DNA from: Gamsiella multidivaricata
Taxonomy: Eukaryota; Mortierellomycota; Mortierellomycetes; Mortierellales; Mortierellaceae
Direction: 5' to 3'
DNA length: 64,000 nt
NCBI RefSeq assembly: GCF_025024155.1
Contig: NW_026251733.1
Location: 248,001 to 312,000, forward strand
Shown here: positions 23,652 to 34,214 of the stretch, piece by piece
Position numbering within the stretch: position 1 is the stretch's first letter
Layout: each line of letters opens with the position of its first letter
Made by a program: the position numbers and the translations under genes
Notes under the pieces: model-generated
Told to the model about the DNA's origin: nothing
The model's database searches: none
Seen by the model: the letters and a program-made list of their open reading frames with translations, nothing else

Positions 23652-24520
23652 GTCCAGGCAAGCGTATTGGGGGGTTTATGCAAAAAAAAAGAAAAGAAAC
23701 GAGGTACAAGGGTCGAGAGGAGGTGAGTGAGGGTGTCAGGCGGGAGAGGGGAAAGGAGGTGAAGGATAGTGATTAAATTGGAACAGTGTATGCAAGAGCT
23801 TTTAACGTCAATGCGAAGATACAGAGAGAGCTCAAGGGAGGAATATGAGGCAAGGTTGGCTTTATGAAGGTGATGGGGAAGGGGAGGGGAGGGGAGCGGA
23901 AGAAAGAAAAGCGATGGAGCTCAAAGAGATGAATGTGCTTTGAATGTCTGCCTGTTGTATGTGGGGTGTATGCCAAACAAGTAAAGGGCAAAAACGAAGA
24001 ACGGGAGGGAATGAGAGGGAAGTGATGGCGAAGTAAATTGACGACGAAGGAGCGGAAGAACGATTGCACACGTATTGTAACAGGGACGTCTGGAGAAGTG
24101 GGTGTACGTGTTGTTCGTTCAGGAGGTCGATGGAAGTACTGTGTGTGTGTGTGTGTGTGTGCAAAAGTGGGGCGAAGCGGACAAGGAAAGGGTCCTTTTA
24201 AGGCTGCGGTGCTTCGCACCCTTCCGCTTCGGTTCCTCCTTAGCCGTCACGCCATAAATTGCAAGACTCGCGTTTGGTCTCTTTACTTCATGAACTGACT
24301 GACTGCAAGAGCACCAACAGGAAACAATTAAACATAGAACACGAAACAAGTGGACAATGGATGCATGGCGCTTAAAGAGTGGTTCCCTATGGCGGTACAA
24401 CACACCATTCGACTCTACAAGTCCAAAAGACATGGCTGTGCAGCAAATGATAAACATCCCCTTCGATCTTTAAATATAATACGACCTATTCCTAGCAATG
24501 GTCGAGAGGACATCCGATGA
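23652..24520 (-). other. ATG11 upstream region
   Basis: 869 bp between the ATG11 start and the downstream end of the hydroxylase gene. It is purine-rich on the plus strand (23690-23900), i.e. pyrimidine-rich on the ATG11 sense strand, and holds (GT)10 at 24141-24161. Nothing coding is supported. Confidence 0.5.
24141..24161. repeat. (GT)10 dinucleotide repeat
   Basis: Ten uninterrupted GT units plus a G, upstream of ATG11. Confidence 0.95.
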
Positions 24521-25748
24521 CTATTCCAGCTTTGTCTGCTTGGCCAGCTGCTCTGCTTTAGCCTTGGCCTGCGCCGCCTCACGCTGCCTCTTTTTCTCTA
24601 GCGTCATCTCCCGACTTCCTCCTGTGCCGTGCCACCAGTCCAGAACGCCCACAGGTCCATAGTTCTTGTTGAACACCTCGTGATGGTAGTCGTGTGCCAG
24701 TGGTGAGGGGAACAATGGTAGGTGGAACCCACAATGGGAATTGATCGCATTGGTTTGGCCTACGAACGAGAAGTTATGAAGTTCGTCAGCAGTTCTTTTC
24801 AGTGCCACAGCATCAAAGGTACAAAGGGCCCGAAGGATACGAAGCACGTTATTTTGTCATTTGCAACCTACCGATCGTGATCCACAACCACAAGGTCAAG
24901 ATGTGCGACTTCATTACCACCGGCCCTAAGAGAAGAGGTGACAGATTGCACATAAAATGCTCGAGAGGATGGCAGTAAATTGCTAATATTATCACCAGTA
25001 ATGGGATGGCGTTTTCACAATCACAGCAAAGAACGAAAAGGTCAGCCAAATAGCCATGTCACTCCAAAGATTCAAGTACCTCAATGTACGCGTTTTTTGT
25101 CCTTCACTTACCAGCAATGCCAATGGGTGCAGTATATAGATGATGCTGCTTGTGAATCCTCTTGTACAATCGTGGATGGTGCAACAATCGATGCCCATAA
25201 TAGAACCCAATCTCCTCAATCACCAAGAACCCGATCGATTCCTTGGCCAGGTCCCACACGGTCGGCAACTCCATCCCAATCGGATTGCCTCGCCATTCCA
25301 TCAATTTGTACAACAGCAGACCTGTCGGCACACCAACGAGGAACTGGTTCTGTAGGACCACCCAGAGTGCTTTTTTGTACCACTCCCATGTCGGGACCTT
25401 GAGGGGCTGGATCTTATATCTCCAAAATGATTTTGGGAATTGATACAGGTCTAGGATGGCCAGCAGTGAAACCCAGAACCAGAAGCCGACTTCCGAAACA
25501 ATAAACGAACCGCCGAGGACAATCACAGGCTTTGGGTAGGTGGCCAGGATGTGTGACCAGAATCGCTCGCCGTAAAGGTGCAGTCCACCAAAGAAGAGTC
25601 CGATTAGGACAGAGTAGAAAAAGACATCGCCAATCTCAAAGGGGGCCTTGGTGTGGGATATCGTGGGGCCCCATTCGTCCTGAACAGGCACCTGGTCGTC
25701 TTGGTCGATGTCAGCTTCGACGTGCTTCAGCTCCGAGGATGTGGTCAT
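24521..25748 (-). CDS. Fatty acid hydroxylase superfamily / sterol desaturase-like membrane enzyme
   Basis: Three exons (25112..25748, 24872..24982, 24521..24759) give 328 residues. The enzyme class is the integral-membrane di-iron oxygenases of the ER, which include C4-methylsterol oxidase (Erg25) and the FAXDC2 group. All His clusters are present: HRLLHH (H186, H190, H191), HKQHH (H199, H202, H203), an H258-x3-H262 pair and HDYHH (H272, H275, H276). Several hydrophobic segments flank them (about 40-60, 75-105, 135-155). The C-terminus is a Lys/Ala/Gln-rich tail. The sequence resembles FAXDC2-like proteins more than a canonical Erg25, so the substrate is left open. Introns are phase 1 with GTAAGT and GTAGGT donors. 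Confidence 0.88.
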
Positions 25749-26592
25749 GGTGATGAGTTGTAACGAATGAGAGGAATGAGGCAGGACAAACTCTTTTAGT
25801 TTTGTTTTTTTGTGGAGAAGGGTCTTTGTGTGTACTGCCTACAGAGAAAGGTTTGTCGTATGAAAAAGGAAATCGGAAAGGTTGGATGCTGAGATGCTGA
25901 GTCTATGTAAGGCACACATGTCGATTATTTAAAGGGCTGTGGTTATTTTCGATGACAAACGCGTATTGCCATTTCAAGAACAAGATGTATGCTCTTCGTT
26001 TTTCTGCTTTTGTTCTCACATGTGCACGGGGCTGCGTGCGCTTCGTGATGGGAACCGCGCTTTATGTTCGCCGCGATACATGTATTTGTACCTGGGCACT
26101 ACATACTGCGTTCCCTGAACTCGCACAAATTATTAGAAATGAACAAAAAACACCATGTACAACCTGTTCTCTTCAACTTTCTTTGCGCTCCTGGCGTTTA
26201 TTGTTTCTTTTCAACACATATTCCATAAGTCATGGACACGAGTATGCTCCCTTCGTGTTTTAGCGACGGCCTCTTTGTTTACTCTCTCATCCGCGTATCT
26301 TTCGAATGCTTCGCTGCCTGTAAATAGTTTCCTCTGAGGCATAGGACCATAGTGTCGTCGTAGATGCGCTATATATCGTCCTCCAGCAGATGTTCGATAG
26401 CTTGACATGAAGATTTTAAGGCTCAACTCTAAATCGTATGTAAGATACAAAGTTTGAGCGGCTGAATTGCTCAGTCGATGGCTCATTCGCATGAACATAG
26501 TAGACTACGAACATTTTTCAGTCAAAAAGTCGACTCAGTCGACAAAGAGGGCTTCACATTAATTAAGAATAAAAATGTTGCTTCATTTTTTA
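25749..26592 (-). other. Intergenic region upstream of the hydroxylase gene
   Basis: 844 bp separating the hydroxylase start from the 3' end of the NIPA gene, both on the minus strand. Short open frames occur on both strands but none has a family resemblance or biased codon use. I see nothing else in it. Confidence 0.5.
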
Positions 26593-29500
26593 TTACTGTT
26601 GTGTAATGGACCCACCCTCATCTTTAAGAGAACTTTGATTCCGCTTTGTCTGCTGCAATGGCATGCTAGACGGATCCGAATCATATGTTGAAGACACCAC
26701 AGAACCACGCGTCTTTTTCCTCCGCGGATAGTGTTGCTGAGGTCCACTGTCCGAGAGTGGCGGCAACGGTGGTAACGTCGCAGCACTGCCCTGTTCACTC
26801 AATACTGATGCTGCAGTGCTGCCCCTACGATTGCTGCTATTGCTGCTGATGCTGATGTTATTCTTGTGGCCATAATTGCCGTGCACCGTTGGAGCTGTAG
26901 GTGATCTCAGAGATTGAAGTGTGTTTTCTGATCCCTGCACTGATTGATTCGCAGGACTTGAGCTTAACGTAGGCGCCAAGAGGAACTTTGACGAGGCCTT
27001 GGGTGTTGACGAACTAGCAGAGTCCAAAGACTGAGCAATATCTCTCAGAGAATCATGCTCATCGGGTGAAGGGAGCATATGTCGATCGCCATTCCGCCTT
27101 GGAACAGCGACGCCTGCAGTATCCGGTGCCTTGATTCTTAGTGAAGATGGTGTTCCTTTGGTCTCCTTGTGCTCCCTGGACATATGAGGGGTCGACACTT
27201 TCCGGTGTGGCTGCTTATGGAGGCCGTCCTGTGGCAATGAGCGCTCCTGAAGATGAGGTGTCTGAAAGCGTGAGTCCGCCGTATGTCCAGTATGGGATCG
27301 TAGAGGATGCACGGGTGTTGATTGTAGAGAGGTGCCATAGTTGAGCTCCATTGGGACAAGCGAAGTGCTGGAGGGATGATTTGTGATAGACAGTGTAGGA
27401 AACACACCACTGTTGGCAGAGCTTGTCCGCGACCCAAGAGGAGGTCGCGACGGCGCATGAGGGACATAGCCGAGACTTTGAATACTGCCGCGACGTTCAT
27501 CTCCTTTACGGCCATACTTGGATTCTATATTTATTATAAAAAAAAAAAAATGCTTAGTCGTGCAACGCCTAAAACTCTTGGTCGTTAATCCTGAGATATG
27601 CAAAGAGTGAATCAGAATAGCCAGCTCACCTAAACTTAAAAGTGCCGTATGATGGGTTCCGACGGCTGATCCAACGGCTGCCAGGGCATTTACGCTGCTA
27701 GTAAGAAACGACACCTGTTCCTTAGATCCAGCAACTGATTGTCTATGCGACGAGCCCAGCAATGGAACAGAGGCGGTAAGTCCTGCCGACTCTGAAGTAA
27801 GCGAATATCTTATTGGGCGTGCATAAGGCTGAGGGATAACGTATCCCAGGCTTTGGACTGGGACCCTCCCCTGCTCCATGAACAACTCTGATCTGTTTTG
27901 ATCCTGAGGGTATAATAAACGGTTTGTAATGTAAGAATCCATGGAGGAGCGTTGATGGTGGGTAGGCGTAAATTGCGTCTGAGGCGCCAGGGCCCATTCG
28001 GCACCTGCTGCAGTAGGTATTGTAGGCTCGTCCTTGTCGCGATGGGAAGTGATGAAATACACGCCCAAAAAGGTCATACAACATCCTGTCAAAAAGTTGA
28101 AGCCTTTGTTGAAGTCCATCTCATCAAAGTCGTTGTAAAGAATTCCTGATCCAATGATAGCACTGGTGGTAAATAAAACGAACTGCGTTGGGATAACTTG
28201 CTATCATACCAAAGATGAAAATAAAAAGTCAATTAGTGTCGGGTGTGCATGTAGCAATTTACCACACCTCTACCCCAAAGAAGTTTTAAAACATAGTACT
28301 TACTGTTGCATCGAACCGCTGAAGTGACTTGTTCAAAAACTTGATCTGCAGTACCGCCGTTGAGACCATTACAAAGACGAGCAGATACGCGATCGGGTAT
28401 GTGAACATCTTGTAAAACGACAGACTAAGTAAAGAAGAGATACCCTTGGTCGCCAGCACCGTGTAACCACCTATTGCAGTCTCCCCCAAAAAAAAACTAT
28501 TAGACACGGACAACCGCATTGTTTAATTGCTTGGCAGAGTATCTTCATAATGGCAAGGAGTTCTTACCAAAGATGGCGACAACCGAAAGGTCGATGAAAA
28601 TGTACTCGCTCCCGATCGTATCTGAGAGCGAGATGAGGACAGTGACTAGCACGCAGCACACGATGAAGTAAACAATAAACTGGGTTTGAAGCAACGCAGC
28701 AACGACAGCCTCGGGAGTCAACTGTTCAAAAATATCTTGGTGAGTAAAAAAAAAGGGAGCTGTCCACATGTAACATTCCGTGCAATGCCCTTCCATGCAG
28801 CCAACGTTGGTCATATGCCAACAAGCTGCAACAGTTGAATAGGGGAGACAAGGCTGTAGCCGCTCGTCGTACCTTGATCTCGCTTTCCTTGGAATTGATG
28901 ACGACCACAATAGTTCCGATGATCGCAATCACAATACCGACGAGGTCCCGTTTCCGAAAGGGCTCCTTGAGCATCAGCGGTGCTAAGATGACATTACTCA
29001 CTAGTGCTACTGTACCCAGAGGAGCCACGATCGAAGCCTGGGCATATCCGTACGCCAGAAAGTTGCCACATTCACCCAAAATCATCAGTGTCATCCCGAG
29101 CCACCATGCCTTGGAACGCAAGTACTCTGTTTCCGAGGCTGTATCGCTCGTATAAAACGCCTCTAGATCGGGTCGAATTGGGCCAGCAGTAATCGTGTCG
29201 GTCTGCACGCTGGTATCGCTGTTATGGTTGCTGGGTAGACTGCTTCTGCGGCTGCACCGACTGCTCTGGGAACTGTGAATGCTTGTGCGCTCACGATTGT
29301 CCTCATCGTCGCTATCGCTGCTGTCATGGTAGGGCGCACTGTTTTGTAAATGCTGGGTATCATGCTGGACACTGATGGGATCCTCCTCAAGGATGTATGT
29401 CGGTCTGGTATGAAGGAGCTTTGCATCCGTATTTGCGCCTGGCTGGAGTTGGTTATGGGCATATTTTTGAACATTCAGGGCGACCGAAATAAGAATCTAA

Positions 29501-29889
29501 GATTGATGATATTGCGATAGAGTAAGCAACGTGCAACTGCAATTGACTAGACTCTGCTGACGATCGAAGGCAGAAAAACTCTCTGAAGACGTTTGAGCAC
29601 TCACATTTCCTGTGATGGCGATTATAACTCCAATGTATGAGTGGACCTATAACGTATCCAATAAGGAACACGGGTTAGACCATGGGCTCCGATACGGTTG
29701 TTGGCCATTGAGGGAGAGAGAATACGATAGCGCAGCCAGGGACAGGCCTCTTGATTGCTTGCGCCAAGCAGATGCGAATACAGCAGCACCCTTCCTGAGA
29801 CCCCTTCCAACCATGGGTCTGGATTGTGCAGCCTATCGAGACTAGTTGATGCTTACATTGATTTCCGGAAAATCGTCGATGGGCCACAT
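26593..29889 (-). CDS. NIPA-family magnesium transporter with long cytosolic tail
   Basis: Seven exons (29857..29889, 29605..29646, 28873..29496, 28568..28721, 28304..28470, 27630..28200, 26593..27524) give 840 residues. NIPA (DUF803) proteins are multi-span Mg2+ transporters of the plasma membrane or endosomes. The first span begins in exon 2 (VHSYIGVIIAITGN) and is completed in exon 3 (ILISVALNVQKYAH). Further landmarks are WWLGMTLMILGECGNFLAYGYA, the APLGTVALVSNVILA helix, FRKRDLVGIVIAIIGT, and QVIPTQFVLFTTSAIIGSGILY with the FLTGCCMTFLGVYF helix. The loop after span 1 is a 100-residue Ser/Asp/Arg-rich insert. The last 450 residues are hydrophilic, Ser/Pro-rich and disordered, far longer than in animal NIPA proteins (about 330-400 residues in total). 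Confidence 0.88.
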
Positions 29890-30394
29890 AATAGTAAAGT
29901 ACAGTATTACAGAACTCAAAAAGTACTAAGAAGTGTTGGAAGAGGCAATGCGTGGAAATGCAATCGAGACGAGATGAAATGACTCGTGTTGTGATGCGCT
30001 AGCAGGGGTATAATCTCATGGGGGAAGAAAAGATCAGGAATGAAAGAGACAAAGGGAAAGGCGGGAAGGCAGAAGAAAGAAAAGTGCAAAAAAAAAGCAA
30101 GATCCACTTTGAGTGGAATAAAGTTGCCCTGACTGATAAAATGGCAATACTCTCTTCCGAGGGAATTAGGCCAGCACTTCGACAAAACACCTGGATTGAA
30201 ACTTCGCCATCGCAGCACCGGCCACAGTTACAACACAGAACCTAGTCATTTTTGCATGAAATGTGGGTTCGGGCAAGCAAGCGTTGTGCACAATAAATGA
30301 ACGGACACATGTGTCTATCGATAGTGCAGAAGGTTTATTTGTGCTCTATTTCGTTGTTTTTTCCGTGTGAGGACGACATGTCAAGCGTCCATGT
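29890..30394 (-). other. NIPA promoter region
   Basis: 505 bp between the NIPA start and the ATP19 stop. A minus-strand AATAAA (plus-strand TTTATT near 30331-30336) probably ends ATP19 transcripts. Nothing else is recognised. Confidence 0.5.
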
Positions 30395-31097
30395 TTAAAC
30401 GTTCTTGGGTTGGTCCTCCTCAGCGGCCTTGACGAACTCACGGATGAAGTCCTCCTCGTCTTGGGAAGCCGCTTTGATGGCATTACCGGAAGCCTCTTTC
30501 TTGCCCATCTGCATAGCAATAACTGGGGCGCTTACGAGGGCGTAAGTGGCAATAGCCAACTAAACGAGATAAAATCCGCGTAGATGACACAACGCTCCTG
30601 TTAGAACAAATATGCGTTTTATCTTCCGAGAGCCCTGATCCAGCATCTGGTGAACGTTGCAGTTGCAGAGATTGATCCTGTCACAAGAGTTTCAAGGGCC
30701 GGATCCTGTGTGTCGCCTCCAGATGGCAGATCTAGATATCTCTCCTGCCAGTTGATGTTATATAACCACCCTTGTGGATCCACATGATATTCCTGATATC
30801 TGGTCCTGAACACAATGCCGGTTTTTTGATCTAGTCGATCTTCGATTCCTGAATTGATTCATTCCTGCTTCCTGAACTGATTCAATTTCGCCTATGGTAA
30901 GAGTGATCCGCGATGATTATTGAGGGAAAAGACGTTGCGTCCCAATCGCTTCAGTGAATCGGAATCCAGGGGTAGACCAAGGAGAACACTTGGTGGCAGA
31001 CGACTTCTCAGTCGGCTGCTGCTTCTGTCTGCCGTCGAGCGATGTGTACCTTGTAGGTGGGGATGGCACGGCCAAAGATGATGTATTCAGCTCCCAT
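30395..31097 (-). CDS. ATP19: ATP synthase subunit k (Atp19/DAPIT-like)
   Basis: Two exons (31050..31097 and 30395..30559) give 70 residues. Subunit k is a small single-span protein of the mitochondrial F1Fo ATP synthase that supports dimer formation. Exon 1 encodes MGAEYIIFGRAIPTYK, which fits the family start MGA-Y-FG; exon 2 begins LAIATYALV, enters the single hydrophobic span and ends in a charged Glu/Asp/Lys tail (EEDFIREFVKAAEED). The length equals the yeast protein (68 residues) within two. No cleavable presequence is visible, as expected for this family. The single intron is 490 nt, long for this window. It is divergent from IMP1 with 194 bp between start codons. Confidence 0.8.
30560..31049 (-). 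other. Long ATP19 intron with ORF-like insert
   Basis: 490-nt intron. Positions 30619-30813 (-) stay open for 64 codons and include the peptide YHVDPQGWLYNINWQERYLD. Short GATATCT- and GATCC-rich words recur. This may be inserted sequence; see finding. Confidence 0.4.
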
Positions 31098-31291
31098 GGT
31101 GAATGATGCTTGTTTCGATTGAGGACAGAGAAGAGAAACGAGGGTGATGAGAACCCGCTCAGGATCAATAAGGAAAACAGATCTGAGCAGGCAGAAGCCA
31201 CGTCACTTCGCATTTCGCCGAATAGACCCTCCCATTCACACTCGGTTGCATTCACTCACAGCCCACCTAGACCTGTCCATTCACCTCCCCG
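31098..31291. promoter_or_regulatory. Divergent promoter of ATP19 and IMP1
   Basis: Only 194 bp separate the two start codons of nuclear genes for mitochondrial inner-membrane proteins. No TATA box is clear. The interval must hold both promoters unless one uses an upstream untranslated exon. Confidence 0.6.
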
Positions 31292-32069
31292 ATGTCCAGA
31301 TATCTCAAGAGTGCAGCCCTAGTCCTGCAGGTCGCTTGTGGGGTACAGCTGTTCAACGAATATGTTGCAGAGTTCACTTGGGTACGTGGAAGTGTTACGC
31401 TGCGATCGCATTTCGCCTTCGTCTCATTCACCAAAGCTGACCTGGGGAATGAACCATACCATCTATCCCGTATGTCCCTCTCATAGTGCTTTGGTCCATC
31501 GATGTTGCCAACGCTTAACATGACTGGGGACATTGTCGGATACGAACACTTGACCCAACGATTCGGTAAACTGGATACTGGAGACCTCGTTGTGGCCATA
31601 CATCCATCTGACCCCTCGAAGTTAGTGTGTAAACGGATCATTGGTATTCCGGGCGACAAGGTCTGTATCGACCCTATCTCATTTCATCGCCAGTATATTA
31701 CAGTAAGTCGTGTTCATAAGGGATGTCAAGGGCAGCAGAAGCGGAAGTTCACTGTGCTGATGTCTCTTTGTTGACGTGGTATGTGATTAGGTTCCTCCAG
31801 GACACTATTGGCTTATGGGTGACAATCTCAACAATTCAACCGACTCGCGTGTTTATGGACCTGTCAGTGGAGGACTAATTCTTGGACGCGTGTTTGCCAG
31901 GGTATGGGAACAATGGTGTTTGTAAACAATCAATTACACAATGCGTAGCTCTTTGACGGCCTAGAGTGACTCTAACCTGCAGCATTCTTTCATTCTTTGG
32001 CACTATTAGCTTTGGCCTAGCCCCAAATGGCTTGGAAACGGCATGGAGGAGATTGTGGAGTTTGGATAA
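31292..32069 (+). CDS. IMP1: Mitochondrial inner membrane protease subunit 1 (S26 family)
   Basis: Four exons (31292..31381, 31487..31702, 31791..31901, 32010..32069), all phase 0, give 158 residues. Imp1 cleaves sorting signals from proteins delivered to the intermembrane space. The N-terminal segment is a hydrophobic anchor. The catalytic Ser is S35 in GPSMLPT and the general base is K79 in [10 protein letters not shown]; their spacing of 44 residues equals that of yeast Imp1 (S40/K84). The box [21 protein letters not shown] follows in exon 3, as in type I signal peptidases. Length fits Imp1 rather than Imp2. Confidence 0.92.
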
Positions 32070-34214
32070 CCATTAACATTCCACGGGTGCTTCCTATTTG
32101 TTTCCAACCGGCCCTCGTCGCGCCGTCTCGAGGGCTTGTATAGGATGCACACTGTTTATATACCCGCTGGCCCTGCCTCAGCTCCGCATCGATAGAGGCA
32201 TTTGCGATCGATCCAAAATGGGACAACACGCCCGTCCTCATTCCCCTACCTTTGCTAGAATAGTCGTCGTGCAGGGTGAGCCCCGATGCACTGACATGAT
32301 TGAATATAAAACTTCCCATTCGGGGTCAATTCGCGCAACTAAAAAGTACGCCTAGAATGAAAACCGGATATGAGATAGGGTGTAAGATGCTCGCTACATT
32401 CGATCTTGTATCCGAGGTTCTTTTGCCAGCGGGACCCGACAGCATTTATTGAGGACTTGAACACTCAGTTTCTTTCTTTTTTCTTTTTTGGATCCTGTGC
32501 CAGTAGTACAAATGTTCTTCTCAGTACTTTAGAAGCCTTACTCTATAACTCTACATGCCGACGTGTAGTATAAGTTGATACGTGACCATGAAAACTGCAA
32601 GGCAGCTTTGTTCTGACTGCCCTAGTTAGATGCAAAGGCTTAAAGCCCTTCTAATGAAGTACGTTTTCTGCTTCAAGTCGTACAAATCCTTTCCAATCAT
32701 TAATTCACTAAGCAGCGTGGGCTGTATTGGGGTAGTCAGTACCGGGTATGGACCAGACTCCGTTGATAAGCTGAGAGTGCAGATGCCAGCTTCATTGAGT
32801 TACATTGGCTACTATACTAAGGCAATTGGAGGAAGTGGAAGGCAACGTTTATTAATCAATTTCGTTCTACGGTGCATTGAAGAGAACGGCAGCAGAGTGC
32901 GTCGATCTGAAGTGAGCAGGCTGGAGGTGCCAGCGATGACCATGTATAGCGATCTTGCTCCCGTTGGTCCCATTGGTACCGTCATCAACACGCCAGTGCG
33001 CAAGATGCATCTGCTTAAAATGAAAGTGCAGGTCTACAACGTCTAGTATTCATTGGTCATATCCGCTAGGCAATATCGCCTGTGCTGCTCGCGCATCTCT
33101 CCGTCTCCATGATGGACATGACCTCCTTATCTTACTGTGTATTTCCGTCCCTGCGGTGCACGGTCAGCATTACAGGAGGTACAAATGTCCAGGTCTGTGG
33201 CCACCCTTCCGGATGTGCAACAGTTGTCATTTGGGATACGAAGGAAAGGATAATAGATCTCTCGTGGAAATCTGGCACTACATAGCATCTGCACCTTCTT
33301 CCAGCCACTGAGGGGTACATACAGCCGCAGGCTATGTATACTTTCGTATCTATCCCATGTGGGAGAACCGATTGTCATGACCACTGAATAGACCATAGTG
33401 AATTAAGCCATAGACTATCATCTCGCCTAGTACAGAGAGAGGTATCGCAAGAAGGAACGAAAAGGGTGCTCCTGCAGCCCCGAGGATCGGCAACAATAGG
33501 ACAATGAGATGTGTGAGACAAAAGAGAGGAAGAGAATGTGTGTGCGTGTGTGTGTGTGTGCCTGAGAGCGCTGTGTTGGTGATGATTGTCGCAAGGGCAG
33601 ACAATCGCTGTATGTTATTTTGTGTTTGAGCACAAACCCTCCGAAGCAGGGAAGCACGGCCTCAGTGTGTGTCTCGCTCGGGGTTTAGGGCCTCGAAATA
33701 AAAATAAAATAAGAGACTATAGGAGGCTGGTACTGTTTACACATGTCATGTTTGCCCTGGGCGCACAGACGCACAGACACATACCCCCGCTGCAACAATT
33801 GCAGGGACAGGTGGAACAAACAAACTGCCGTGTGCGTCTGTTCTCCGCGTATGATTCAGGGGGATTCAGGAGAATTCACTCCACAGATCGCGTCTTGCCG
33901 CAATGATCTGTCTGCTTGTCTGCTTTATATTCCCTCCCTTTTCCCTTTTCCCTTTTCCCCCTTCCTTTTCTTTCTTCCTTCTTACCTCTCTTTACCTCTC
34001 TCTCTTCTTTTGTTCCTCTGCCGTTGCTCGCCCCGTGTCTGTCCCGTCGATCATCCATCCCCCTCTGCTCCCTCTCCTTCCCTCTCCCCTTCGGCTCAGT
34101 ACCAGTCTATCACATCCCATCAGCAGCCCCTCTCGCTTCACACCTGCCTCCTCTTCATCCACTCATACAGCAGTCCTTCTCGATCGGTCCCTCTTCCCAC
34201 CCACACAGCCTACC
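32070..34214. other. 2.1-kb region without a supported gene
   Basis: It contains two coding-like fragments on the plus strand. In 32850-33046 the frame ends in DLAPVGPIGTVINTPVRKMH with C-ending codons; in 33130-33285 a frame reads TVSITGGTNVQVCGHPSG. Neither has a start, a family or a linking exon that I can defend. (GT)n occurs near 33537-33561, and 33930-34080 is a pyrimidine tract belonging to the protease promoter. Confidence 0.45.

Noticed and set aside
25952..26263. 103-codon plus-strand frame between the hydroxylase and NIPA genes
   Set aside because: Cys/Arg-rich random-looking peptide with no bias and no motif.
33350..33604. Hydrophobic minus-strand frame (possible membrane peptide)
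   Set aside because: It includes a (GT)n repeat read as Thr-His; no start context, partner exon or family support.
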